Assembly (NCBI GenBank): GCA_913042035.1
Contig: CAJWIN010000003.1
Location: 1-52,663, forward strand
From: an uncultured Gammaproteobacteria bacterium
GTDB taxonomy: Bacteria; Pseudomonadota; Gammaproteobacteria; Poriferisulfidales; GCA-002705445
Direction: 5' to 3'
DNA: 52,663 bases
Shown: positions 1 through 9,877 of the stretch, piece after piece
Layout: every line of letters starts with the position of its first letter
Position numbering within the stretch: position 1 is the first letter of the stretch
Program-made: the position numbers and the translations under genes
The notes under the pieces: model-generated
The model's database searches: none
What the model was told of the DNA's origin: nothing
The model's input: the letters and a program-made list of their open reading frames with translations, nothing else

Positions 1-1
1 T

Positions 2-1126
2 CCTATGTTTCATAGTATACTAGAACACTTACATGCACAAGGCCGAACTGCAGAAGTAAGCATAGAAGTTAATACAAATGGCACCAACCTCAACCGAGAC
101 TTTAAACGTTTGGTACAACCATTTAAAAAATTAGTTCTTTTTAGCATAGATGGCTATGGTGAATTAAACAATGCAATACGATATCCCACCAAGTTCTCCG
201 CAGTATCTAAGAACATACTAGCATACAGTGATATAGATAGTGGCTTAGGTGATGAAGTAATAGTGCCAACGCTTACGTTTGGTGCGACCGCGAATGCGGT
301 GATCACCGCTGGAGCTACGGTTGTTTTTGCCGATTCCGCCACCGATAGTTGGAACATCGATTCCGAGGGTATTGAGAGGCTTATAAGCACAAAGACGAAA
401 GCGATTATCGCAGTACATTTGTATGGTCAGGCTGCTTGTCTCGACGATGTTCAAAAATTCTGCACATTACATAATCTCCCCTTAATTGAAGATTCATCTC
501 AAGCACATGGAGCTTTTTGGAAGAGAAAAAGGCTTGGTTCAATTGGAGATATAGGTTGTTTTAGTTTTTATCCAACTAAAAATCTTGGAGCGCTAGGTGA
601 CGCAGGTCTAATGACTACTAACAACTTGGAGCTCGCAGAGAAGATTCGTGCATTGCGTGAATATGGTTGGAAAAATGTTAGATTTATAAGTGAATTATCT
701 GGTAGGAATAGTAGATTAGATGAGATACAAGCTGCAATATTAAATATAAAACTTCAGTATATTGACAAGTTTAACCTTATGAGAACTAAATTAGCAGATA
801 TATATAATGAAGAATTAAAAAATTTAGAAATTATTAATCTGCCAAAAAAAAATGAGCATGGATTTCATGTTTATCATCAATATACAATAAATTCAAAAAT
901 TAGAAAAAAAATTAAAGACGAGTTAGAAAAAAACAATATTGGCTCGGCTATATACTACCCAATATCACTGGAAAAACAAAGAGCCTTCACAGATATATAT
1001 GGTGAAATAAATTATTGTAAGAATTCTAACTATTTATCTAAAACATGTTTATCTTTACCAATGTATCCCCATCTTGAAGAAGAAGATGTGTTAAAAGTAT
1101 GTAAAGTTATCAAAAAAATTATATGA
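2..1126 (+). CDS. Mosaic ORF, open at the 5' edge: N-terminal ~75 aa resemble a phage-type radical SAM (twitch) protein, remainder is a DegT/DnrJ/EryC1/StrS-family PLP aminotransferase lacking its normal N-terminus
   Basis: N-term 'PMFHSILEHLHAQGRTAEVSIEVNTNGT...FSIDGYGELNNAIRYPTKF' is radical-SAM-like; from 'GDEVIVPTLTFGATANAV...LIEDSSQAHGAFW...GDIGCFSFYPTKNLGALGDAG' it is a classic DegT aminotransferase. Frame is open upstream of the ATG at position 5. Confidence 0.8.
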   Translation, partial: PMFHSILEHLHAQGRTAEVSIEVNTNGTNLNRDFKRLVQPFKKLVLFSIDGYGELNNAIRYPTKFSAVSKNILAYSDIDSGLGDEVIVPTLTFGATANAVITAGATVVFADSATDSWNIDSEGIERLISTKTKAIIAVHLYGQAACLDDVQKFCTLHNLPLIEDSSQAHGAFWKRKRLGSIGDIGCFSFYPTKNLGALGDAGLMTTNNLELAEKIRALREYGWKNVRFISELSGRNSRLDEIQAAILNIKLQYIDKFNLMRTKLADIYNEELKNLEIINLPKKNEHGFHVYHQYTINSKIRKKIKDELEKNNIGSAIYYPISLEKQRAFTDIYGEINYCKNSNYLSKTCLSLPMYPHLEEEDVLKVCKVIKKII

Positions 1127-2232
1127 AGAAGGATATGAAGAAAATTATAATAGTTGCTGGAGAAGAATCTGGAGATATGTATGCATCAAAAATAATTGAT
1201 AATTTTTCATTAAATAATAACATAAAGTTTTATGGAATGGGTTCGAGTAAAATGAAGAACACAAAAGCTAAAATAATAGTTGATTCCTCTAGTATTTCAG
1301 TCATGGGATTTTTTGAAATATTAAAGATATATCCCAAACTTATAAAATCTTTAAATCGTATGAAAAAAAGTATAAGAGAAATAAAACCTGATCTTTTAGT
1401 ACTTATAGACTATCAAGAATTTAATATGAAATTAGCAAAATATGCTAAATTAAATGGGATCAAGGTATTATTCTATATTAGCCCGCAAATATGGGCTTGG
1501 AGAAAAAATAGATTAAAGTATATAAAAAATTATATTGATGAAATGGCTGTTATATTTCCTTTTGAAAAAAAATTTTATGAAGATGAAGGAATAAGTTCGC
1601 ACTATGTAGGACATCCTTTATTAAACGATGATTCTTATAAAATAAAATATAACGTTAATAAAGACTATATAGGATTTTTCCCAGGGAGTAGATTATCTGA
1701 AGTTAAAAATCATTTGCCTATCTTAAGTGTAGTTATAGATAATATGAAGAAAAAGTACCCCGAGCAAAAATTTCTAGTATCTAGATCTTGTAATATCAAT
1801 AAAAAAATATACGAAAAATACTTTTTAAATAAAAAAAATGTTTCTATAATTACAAATGAAAATATTTATGAAACAATTGACATGTGTAAAATTGCAGTCG
1901 CAGCTTCAGGAACTATCACTTTACAAATTGCTCTTAAGAAAATACCAATGTGTGTATTTTATAAAATATCCTCATCAACGTTTTTTATAATTAAATTTTT
2001 AGTTAAAATAAAATTTATTTCTCTTGTGAATATAGTTCTGGGAAAAAAAATTGTTGAAGAATTTGTACAGAATAATGCATCGGTTAGCAATATTCAAAAT
2101 GAAATAGAAAAAATTAATTTTGATAGTGATTATAGGCAAAGTCTAATTAAAAATATAAGTAGTATTGAAAAAGTATTATTAAATAATTCTTCTAAAACAA
2201 ATATATGTCAGTTAATTGAAAAGCTACTTTAG
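1123..2232 (+). CDS. lpxB: Lipid-A-disaccharide synthase
   Basis: 'IIIVAGEESGDMYASKII', 'LVLIDYQEFNMKLAKYAK', 'FYISPQIWAWRKNRLKYIK', 'YVGHPLL' motifs. Confidence 0.95.
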   Translation: MKKDMKKIIIVAGEESGDMYASKIIDNFSLNNNIKFYGMGSSKMKNTKAKIIVDSSSISVMGFFEILKIYPKLIKSLNRMKKSIREIKPDLLVLIDYQEFNMKLAKYAKLNGIKVLFYISPQIWAWRKNRLKYIKNYIDEMAVIFPFEKKFYEDEGISSHYVGHPLLNDDSYKIKYNVNKDYIGFFPGSRLSEVKNHLPILSVVIDNMKKKYPEQKFLVSRSCNINKKIYEKYFLNKKNVSIITNENIYETIDMCKIAVAASGTITLQIALKKIPMCVFYKISSSTFFIIKFLVKIKFISLVNIVLGKKIVEEFVQNNASVSNIQNEIEKINFDSDYRQSLIKNISSIEKVLLNNSSKTNICQLIEKLL

Positions 2233-2234
2233 AT

Positions 2235-3026
2235 TTATTCTTGTTTTGAGGACTGTATAACACCTCTGTCACTTTGTTCTATAAAATTCAATAAATTTGA
2301 TACTTCTTCATGCTCTTTGCATAAATTTTCGAGTTCTTTGGTATTTGTAGGATTATTACTCGAGCGAAATATCAGTTTATATGCTTTATGAAGAGAATTA
2401 ATTTTCAGAGGATCAAAATTATTTCTTCTGAGACCTTCTCTATTCAATCCATGTGTTTTTGCAAAACTTCCAGTCGCAAGCAAATATGGCGGCAAATCCT
2501 GATTTAAGGCAGCTCCCATTCCAGCAAAGGAATAATCTCCTATTCTACAAAATTGGTGAACTAACACATATCCGGCTAGTACTATATTACTTCCCATTAA
2601 CACGTGCCCTGCTAAAGATGTTGCATTTGACATAACATTGTTATCACCTATAACGCAGTCATGAGCAATATGCACATATGCCATTATCCAATTATTGTTT
2701 CCGAGCTGCGTTATTGATTCCCCACCGGCTTTTGTTCCACGATTAATAGTGCAATATTCTCTTATGGTGTTTCCAGATCCAATGACTAATTTACAATCCT
2801 CCCCATTATATTTTTTATCTTGGGGAATCTCTGATATTGAAGCAAATTGATAAATTTTATTATTTTGCCCTATCTCGCAATCCCTTGAAATAACAACGTG
2901 CGGACCAATTACTGTATTTTTATCTATAGAAACATTTTCTCCAATAACAGAATATGCTCCAACTTCAACTGTAGAGTCAATTTCTGCTGAAGAATGTATT
3001 ATTGCTGATGGATGAATTTTTGACAA
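2235..3026 (-). CDS. lpxA: Acyl-ACP--UDP-N-acetylglucosamine O-acyltransferase
   Basis: Left-handed beta-helix hexapeptide repeats; 'IHPSAIIHSSAEI', 'TINRGT', 'HIAHDCVIGDN', 'GLNREGLRR'; next to fabZ/lpxD. Confidence 0.96.
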   Translation of the reverse strand: MSKIHPSAIIHSSAEIDSTVEVGAYSVIGENVSIDKNTVIGPHVVISRDCEIGQNNKIYQFASISEIPQDKKYNGEDCKLVIGSGNTIREYCTINRGTKAGGESITQLGNNNWIMAYVHIAHDCVIGDNNVMSNATSLAGHVLMGSNIVLAGYVLVHQFCRIGDYSFAGMGAALNQDLPPYLLATGSFAKTHGLNREGLRRNNFDPLKINSLHKAYKLIFRSSNNPTNTKELENLCKEHEEVSNLLNFIEQSDRGVIQSSKQE

Positions 3027-3035
3027 AATATTAGC

Positions 3036-3494
3036 CTATAATTTTTTTGGTAACTCTTTAAAACCACACATAAGTTCAGCTGATGCTGCCACCTCATCTT
3101 CAACAGTTGCTAAAGCATCGAATACTGCAAATCCTTGCTTACTTTTTTTCATTTCAACTTTAAGTCGTAATTGATCACCTGGAATAACAGGCTTTTTGAA
3201 TCTCGCTTTATCAATTCCAACAAATAAATATAAGCTTTCATTTGGCGGGCATAAGCTTGGTGTCTTAAAAACCAAAAGTCCTGAAGCCTGAGCTAATGCT
3301 TCTAAGATTAAAACACCTGGCATAACTGGATAATCTGGAAAATGTCCGTTAAAAAAAGGTTCATTTAAACTAACATTTTTAATAGCAATAATTGATTTGC
3401 CATCTTCAAATTCTGAAATTTTGTCAACTAATAGAAAAGGATATCTATGAGGAAGGAGATTCATTATCTCTAAAATGTCACCATTATTTTTCAA
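3036..3494 (-). CDS. fabZ: 3-hydroxyacyl-ACP dehydratase
   Basis: 'LLPHRYPFLLVDKI', 'FFNGHFPDYPVMPGVLILEALAQ'. Confidence 0.97.
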   Translation of the reverse strand: MKNNGDILEIMNLLPHRYPFLLVDKISEFEDGKSIIAIKNVSLNEPFFNGHFPDYPVMPGVLILEALAQASGLLVFKTPSLCPPNESLYLFVGIDKARFKKPVIPGDQLRLKVEMKKSKQGFAVFDALATVEDEVAASAELMCGFKELPKKL

Positions 3495-3512
3495 AATAAA
3501 ACTCCATTTTTT

Positions 3513-4508
3513 TTAATTTTTTTTATTTTTTATAAAAAACTCATTAAGCTTTTTAAATCTCGCAGCACTTTTTAACCAATCCTTATTAAGCATTAGAGGT
3601 GTTCCCGAAGAATACACGCCCGCTTTTTTAATGCTGGCAGATACTTTTGTCATCCCTGTAATTTGGGTATTATCACATATTTCAATATGTCCTTGAATTC
3701 CAGCACCTCCGCCTATTGTGCAATTTTTTCCTATCTTAGCACTTCCAGCTATTCCTACGCAGCCAGCAATTGCCGTATTTTCACCGATTTCAACATTATG
3801 CGCAATCTGTATTTGGTTGTCTATTTTTACTCCATTTCCTATAATTGTATTATCTAAAGTACCTCTATCTATTGAGGTATTAGACCCAATTTCGACATTA
3901 TCACCAATTACTACTCCACCAATCTGAGGAATTTTAATCCAAGAATTATCTTCATAAGCATAACCAAAGCCATCGGACCCAATTACTGTTCCTGAATGAA
4001 TTATTATATTTTCTCCAATAATTACATTATTGTAAATCGTTACATTAGGATGTATATAAGCTCCTGCGGCAATCTTAACATTATCGCCAATTGAGCAATT
4101 ACAACCAATGAAAGATTTATTGCCAATCTCAATGCCTTTTCCGAGAACAACATTAGCACCAATATGAATTAGTCTATTTAAATTTTTTGTGTTGCTAATA
4201 ACAGAGCTATGAATATTATACTCAAAATCTAATTTAGCATTTAATAAATTTGATATCTTAGCGAAAAGAGCATAAGGATCTTTAGTAATAATTATATTGT
4301 GCTTACAAAATTTTGATAATTCACGAGTGGTAATTACAACTTTTGATTTGGTTTTTTCCAATAACTCAAGATATTTTTTATTAGATAGAAATACTACACT
4401 TGTCTCCGATGCACTTTCTATACTTGAGACTTCACTTACAAAAAAATCTCCATTTCCAGAAAACTCTACGTTAAATATTTTTGATATATTTTTTAAGGTA
4501 TAATTCAC
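3513..4508 (-). CDS. lpxD: UDP-3-O-(3-hydroxyacyl)glucosamine N-acyltransferase
   Basis: Hexapeptide repeats; 'GSDGFGYA', 'IGSNTSIDRGTLDNT', 'QIAHNVEIGENTAIA'. Confidence 0.96.
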   Translation of the reverse strand: MNYTLKNISKIFNVEFSGNGDFFVSEVSSIESASETSVVFLSNKKYLELLEKTKSKVVITTRELSKFCKHNIIITKDPYALFAKISNLLNAKLDFEYNIHSSVISNTKNLNRLIHIGANVVLGKGIEIGNKSFIGCNCSIGDNVKIAAGAYIHPNVTIYNNVIIGENIIIHSGTVIGSDGFGYAYEDNSWIKIPQIGGVVIGDNVEIGSNTSIDRGTLDNTIIGNGVKIDNQIQIAHNVEIGENTAIAGCVGIAGSAKIGKNCTIGGGAGIQGHIEICDNTQITGMTKVSASIKKAGVYSSGTPLMLNKDWLKSAARFKKLNEFFIKNKKN

Positions 4509-4516
4509 AAAAAATT

Positions 4517-5035
4517 TTATTTAGCATTAAATTGCTTTAATACTTTAGCAGTTATATTAATTCCTGTTTTGTCACTCGCATAAGTTACATCAGCGTTTGT
4601 GAATATTAAGTCATATTTGCCGCCTTCAGCAATTTTTAAAATTACTTCTTTTAACTTATTTTCAATCTTACCAAGTTCATCTCTTCTTCTTAATTTAAAA
4701 TCTTCTTGAGCTTCAGTTGCATCTCTTTTAAGATCCCTCTCTGATTTTAGAATCTTTCTTTTTAAAGATTCTATTTGATCATTTGACATTATGTCTGACT
4801 CTTTTTGAAGTTTTTCTTTTTGTTTATTAATTTTTTTCGCCTTAGACTCTAATTGTTTATTTCTAGGGTTGAACTCTTCCTCAAGTTTTTTTTGAGCAGC
4901 TTTTGCTGCTGGTGACTCATTCAATATCTTAGCAACATCAACATACCCTATTTTATAATCTGCGGCATAGGAATTACTAAATATAAAAGCTGTTACCAAT
5001 ATAATTAATATTTTATTTAAATTTTTCATTGCCAT
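4517..5035 (-). CDS. skp: OmpH/Skp family periplasmic chaperone
   Basis: Signal peptide, 'KIGYVDVAKILNESPAAKAAQKKLEEEF', coiled coil; between lpxD and bamA. Confidence 0.9.
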   Translation of the reverse strand: MAMKNLNKILIILVTAFIFSNSYAADYKIGYVDVAKILNESPAAKAAQKKLEEEFNPRNKQLESKAKKINKQKEKLQKESDIMSNDQIESLKRKILKSERDLKRDATEAQEDFKLRRRDELGKIENKLKEVILKIAEGGKYDLIFTNADVTYASDKTGINITAKVLKQFNAK

Positions 5036-5067
5036 TGTCCCTTTTTAATTGTTTAACATATTATAAA

Positions 5068-7359
5068 CTAATTGGTGCCGAGGTTGAACTGAAAGCTTTC
5101 AGTTTTATCCGTGTCCTCACTATTAACTGGAGTACTAATACTTACACTAACTCCTCCGAATGGTGATATCCACTTAATTGATAGCCCCAAGGAACCTTTA
5201 AGATCACCAAATTCAAATGAATCATAATCTTTAAATGCTTTTCCAAAATCAGCGAAAAATGCAGTTCTAAGATTTGCTATATCAACGGGTGGTTTGAAGA
5301 TTACTTCTGCAGTTCCTGCAACAGCAAAGTCTCCCCCGATTGGCTTACCTTTTGAATCATAAGGTGAAAGACTATTTTTTTCATAGCCTCGCACAGATTT
5401 AGGTCCACCAGTTTTAAACTTATCATAAAATGGTAGCCCCTTTGTTCCGCCATAGCCTTGACCATATTTTGTACTTCCCCTCAATCTAAGCACCACATCA
5501 TTTTGCTTATTTATATTAAAATATGAATCAGTTCTAAAATTTACTTTATAATATTCCAAATCACTTCCAGGTACGAAAACCTCTGTGCTTAAACTCGTCC
5601 TAAATCCTGATCTCGTAAATCTTGAGCTATCCCTAGTGTCAATAGCGTAGCTTACTAAAAATGAAAAATTATCAAACTTATCACCATTTTTACTAAGAAA
5701 ATCTATAATTTCATCTGCGCTATCAGGTGTTGATCGCACATCCCATTTAAAATATCTTAAGGTTAGATTAAATCTATTATCTTCTGTCATTGGAAGGCCA
5801 TAACTATATTCTAAACCCATTCTGTCAGCTTCATAATCTGAGACAGTTTCAGTATTATCTGTTTTTGTTTTTTGTAGATTAAACCCAAAACTTCTGCTTA
5901 CAGCATCCATATTATGATATGGGTTAAAAAAGTTAAATGCATATGTTCTGCTTGTTTTTGCCGTATTAAACTGAAAGGAAACTTTATTTCCAGTACCTAA
6001 AAAATTGTCCTGCTCAACTCCTGCATTTAAACTAAAACCGGTACCGGAACCACCAAGACCTGCTCCAAGGTTAAAACTACCTGATTGTTTTTCTTTAATC
6101 TTTACATTCAAATCAAGTTTATTTGTTGAGCCGGGTACTCTAATTTCTTCAATATTTACATTTTCAACAAACTTAAGCCTCTTTATTCTATCTCTAGAAA
6201 CTTTAATAGCATTTGCAGAATACCACCCTCCTTCCATCTGCCTAATTTCTCTTCTATATACTTCATCTTGAGTGGAAATATTTCCTAATATATTTATTCT
6301 TCTAACATATGTCCTATTACCAGGATCAATATAAAAACTTATGTCAACTTCACCTTTTAAATCTTCTGTCTTTCTTGGTAAAGGATTGACTTTTGAAAAA
6401 GCATAACCTTTTTCACTAAGACGAGCTTTTATATTCTCGCTAGATTTTGCAATATTAGTTCTTGAAATATATTCTCCAGTTGTCACTTTAATAGCATCAG
6501 CAATTTCTTCTATAGAAAGAATTAATTTCCCCGCAACATTAATTTTGTTAACAATATATTGCTCGCCTTCAATAATATTTATAGTAATATAAACTGCTTT
6601 TTTATCTTTACTTAGAGTTACTTGGGTTGATTCAATTGTAAAATCCATAAACCCTTTATCTTGGTAAAAACTAATTAAGCGATCAAGGTCTGCTGATAAA
6701 ACCGGAGAAGAATAAACACCGCTATCTGACCAGAACATATACCAAGTAGGCAAAGCAGTTTGAAAATCTTTTTTTAACTTATCGTCAGAATACTTTTTAT
6801 TTCCAACAATTTTTATTTGCTTAATCTCTGCCCTAACACCTTCATTTACATATACGTTTAAGTAAATCCTATTATCTTCGAGCATTGTTTCTTTGATTTC
6901 TATATCAACACTGTACATTCCTCTAGCAAAACTTTGTTCCCTTAACTCCGATTTTATTCTTTCTAATACTGAATTATCATAAATTCTACCAGATGCAATA
7001 TTTGCAGCATCTAATATTTTCTCTAGTTGTTCGTCTTCTATCCCATCTAAACCCTCAAAATCTATATCTACAATTGTTGGTCTTTCATCAAATGTTATAA
7101 TAAGAGAATTGCCTTTTTTTTCTATGACTATGTCATTAAAAAACTTAGATTTAAAAAGTGTTTTAATTACTGAGGGTGTCATTGAAGTGTCAAAAGTATC
7201 ACCGACTTCGAATGGAAGATAAGAATATATAGACCCACTGTCTACTCTTTGTAGGCCTTTTAAAACAATATCATCAATTACAAATATTTCTTTAGCATTT
7301 ATATTTTGAAAAATACTAAAAAGTGATAATACTAAAAATATTTTTTTATAAAATTTCAT
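5068..7359 (-). CDS. bamA: Outer membrane protein assembly factor BamA
   Basis: Signal peptide, POTRA-like repeats, C-terminal barrel with 'VRGYEKNSLSPYDSKGKPIGG'. Confidence 0.96.
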   Translation of the reverse strand: MKFYKKIFLVLSLFSIFQNINAKEIFVIDDIVLKGLQRVDSGSIYSYLPFEVGDTFDTSMTPSVIKTLFKSKFFNDIVIEKKGNSLIITFDERPTIVDIDFEGLDGIEDEQLEKILDAANIASGRIYDNSVLERIKSELREQSFARGMYSVDIEIKETMLEDNRIYLNVYVNEGVRAEIKQIKIVGNKKYSDDKLKKDFQTALPTWYMFWSDSGVYSSPVLSADLDRLISFYQDKGFMDFTIESTQVTLSKDKKAVYITINIIEGEQYIVNKINVAGKLILSIEEIADAIKVTTGEYISRTNIAKSSENIKARLSEKGYAFSKVNPLPRKTEDLKGEVDISFYIDPGNRTYVRRINILGNISTQDEVYRREIRQMEGGWYSANAIKVSRDRIKRLKFVENVNIEEIRVPGSTNKLDLNVKIKEKQSGSFNLGAGLGGSGTGFSLNAGVEQDNFLGTGNKVSFQFNTAKTSRTYAFNFFNPYHNMDAVSRSFGFNLQKTKTDNTETVSDYEADRMGLEYSYGLPMTEDNRFNLTLRYFKWDVRSTPDSADEIIDFLSKNGDKFDNFSFLVSYAIDTRDSSRFTRSGFRTSLSTEVFVPGSDLEYYKVNFRTDSYFNINKQNDVVLRLRGSTKYGQGYGGTKGLPFYDKFKTGGPKSVRGYEKNSLSPYDSKGKPIGGDFAVAGTAEVIFKPPVDIANLRTAFFADFGKAFKDYDSFEFGDLKGSLGLSIKWISPFGGVSVSISTPVNSEDTDKTESFQFNLGTN

Positions 7360-8708
7360 AACATAATTCTTATAAGATCATTGTAAAGAGCAAAAAAAGA
7401 AAGCAATATTAAAAAAGTTACTCCTACTTGTTGGAAAACCAACTGAATTTTTTCAGGTATAGGCCTTCTAATAACAAACTCAATTAAATAATACATTAAA
7501 TGACCACCGTCTAACATAGGTATTGGTAATAAATTTAATATCCCTATGCTTATACTTAGCATTGCCAGAAGACCAAGAAAGCTTGTATATCCACTTTTGA
7601 ATGAATCAGAAGCGTATCCTGCTATGCCCACTGGCCCAGATATACTTTTTGCAGAGACTTCACCTTTTACTAGCTTAAAAATAAAATTCAGTGTTAACAA
7701 AGTAAAATCATAAGTTTTTGCAAAAGATAATTTAATACTTTCAAAAAAATCATATTTAACAGTTATTCTATTTTGTTTTATTTCTTCATCCTCGATAAAT
7801 GGACTTATACCAAGTCTTCCAAATTCTTTATCATTTTTTTTAATTAACTCTGGTGTGACTTTGAGATATTCATATTTTTCATTTCTAAGAATATATAAAT
7901 TTAAAACATTGCCTGGATTTTTTTTTACGATATTAACTATTTCGTCCCAATTATTCACTTCATAATCATTCACTGAAATAATCTTATCTTCTGTTTTTAA
8001 ACCCGAATTATATGCGGGGGAGCCTTCTTCAACATATCCTATTTTCAAGGTTTTATTTATAAAATTTAGTATGCCCAAATTTTCAAGGATATTGTTTTGA
8101 TCTAATAATATATTTTCGTGTCCTACCGTATCAAGTTTTAACAATTCACCGTCTCTTAAAACCTCAAAAACAATATCTTTTTCTTCAGAGGATAATTTAA
8201 CAATCTGAAGAGTAACATCTGACCATGTGTTCACTTTTTTATCATTTACCGTGTAAATTATATCTTCAGGTGACATGCTAACTTCTTGTGCGATACTTTT
8301 GGGTGTTACAACACCAACTTTAGGTTTGAATCCATCGTATCCAGAAGAAAATATTAAAAAGTAAAAAAAAATTGCTAAGATAAAATTAAATAATGGCCCT
8401 GAAAAAACAATAATAAATCTTTTTAATAGACTTTGATTGTTAAAAGCACGATCTTTTTCAAAATCATTAACCTTTCCTTCGCGCTCATCTAGCATTTTTA
8501 CGTACCCGCCCAAAGGCAAAGCACAAATTTTATATTCGGTATTATCACTACCAAATTTTTTTCCAATTAACTTATTGCCAAAACCTACAGAAAATTCTAA
8601 AACTTTTACGCCGCACAGTCTTGCAGCTATATAATGTCCATATTCATGAAATGTAACAATAATACTTATTGTTAGAATGAAAATTAATATTGTGTCTATA
8701 AAGCTCAT
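7356..8708 (-). CDS. rseP: RIP metalloprotease RseP
   Basis: 'VTFHEYGHYIAARLCGVKV' (HExxH), PDZ repeats, 'GILNLLPIPMLDGGHLMYY'. Confidence 0.96.
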   Translation of the reverse strand: MSFIDTILIFILTISIIVTFHEYGHYIAARLCGVKVLEFSVGFGNKLIGKKFGSDNTEYKICALPLGGYVKMLDEREGKVNDFEKDRAFNNQSLLKRFIIVFSGPLFNFILAIFFYFLIFSSGYDGFKPKVGVVTPKSIAQEVSMSPEDIIYTVNDKKVNTWSDVTLQIVKLSSEEKDIVFEVLRDGELLKLDTVGHENILLDQNNILENLGILNFINKTLKIGYVEEGSPAYNSGLKTEDKIISVNDYEVNNWDEIVNIVKKNPGNVLNLYILRNEKYEYLKVTPELIKKNDKEFGRLGISPFIEDEEIKQNRITVKYDFFESIKLSFAKTYDFTLLTLNFIFKLVKGEVSAKSISGPVGIAGYASDSFKSGYTSFLGLLAMLSISIGILNLLPIPMLDGGHLMYYLIEFVIRRPIPEKIQLVFQQVGVTFLILLSFFALYNDLIRIML

Positions 8709-9877
8709 AAATTAATGTAGTGTTTTAAAATTTCAGTGGCTTTTATTCGGCTATCATTATCTATACGAAAAACATCCTCTATAGAAATTATTTTTTCTTT
8801 ATTATGTTTCTCTACTGTTTCATATATTATTTTATATATATCATTAAAATTTATACTATTTTTTAAAAATGCCGAAACTGCAACTTCGTTTGCAGCATTC
8901 ATAACAGTTGGAACTGATTCTCCAATTGCAGCAACTTCTTTTGCTAAATAAAAACAAGGGAATCTCTCTTTTGAAATATTCTCAAAAGTAAGTGGCTGAG
9001 ACTTTGTCAAATCGATCAAATTAACACATGAGCTTATTCTTTCTGGCCATCCTAAGCAATATGATATTGGGATTTTCATGTCATTTTTACTTACCTGAGA
9101 AATTATGGATCCATCGCTGTAACAAACCATAGAATGAACTATGCTTTGAGGATGAATGACAACATCTACTTGACTTAATTTTAAATCAAACAAATACATT
9201 GCTTCTATGATTTCTAGCCCTTTATTCATCATCGTTGCTGAATCTATGGATATTTTATTACCCATATTCCATGTTGGATGATCTAAAGCTTGCTCTTTGG
9301 TGATTTTATCAAAATCATTAAGATCCATTTTTAAAAATGGACCACCAGATGCAGTAAGAATTATTTTTTGAACAAATTTTTCGTCATTAGAAGAGAAGCA
9401 CTGATGTAATGCATTATGCTCACTATCTATTGGCAATATAGTAGCATTACTTTCTTTTGCCAAATCCATAAAAAGTTTTCCACACATAACCAGAGATTCT
9501 TTGTTTGCTAATAAAATCTTTTTTCCAGATTTTACTGCATTCAAAGATGACTCAAGACCTGCTGAGCCTGATATCGCGCAAACCACAGTATCAATCTCTT
9601 GCAAAGCTACTAAAGCATTTAATGATTCTCGCCCAAATAATACCTCAGTATTCAAATCCATATTTTTAAGGTTTAAACTAAGTTTTTTTGCATCTTCTTC
9701 TCTACTAACATGAGCATATCTAGGTTTATAAATTTTACATTGAGAAGATAAATTTTCTACTGATGAATTTGCTGTTAAAGCAAAAATACTAAAATTATCT
9801 TGATTAGCAGATATTACTTCTAGAGTATTTACTCCAATACTACCGGTTGACCCTAAAATTATGACACTATTTTTCAT
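8705..9877 (-). CDS. dxr: 1-deoxy-D-xylulose 5-phosphate reductoisomerase
   Basis: 'ILGSTGSIGVNTLEVI', 'LLANKESLVMCG', 'PIDSEHNALHQCF', 'ASGGPF', 'DHPTWNMGNKISIDSATMMNKGLEIIEA'. Confidence 0.97.
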   Translation of the reverse strand: MKNSVIILGSTGSIGVNTLEVISANQDNFSIFALTANSSVENLSSQCKIYKPRYAHVSREEDAKKLSLNLKNMDLNTEVLFGRESLNALVALQEIDTVVCAISGSAGLESSLNAVKSGKKILLANKESLVMCGKLFMDLAKESNATILPIDSEHNALHQCFSSNDEKFVQKIILTASGGPFLKMDLNDFDKITKEQALDHPTWNMGNKISIDSATMMNKGLEIIEAMYLFDLKLSQVDVVIHPQSIVHSMVCYSDGSIISQVSKNDMKIPISYCLGWPERISSCVNLIDLTKSQPLTFENISKERFPCFYLAKEVAAIGESVPTVMNAANEVAVSAFLKNSINFNDIYKIIYETVEKHNKEKIISIEDVFRIDNDSRIKATEILKHYINL

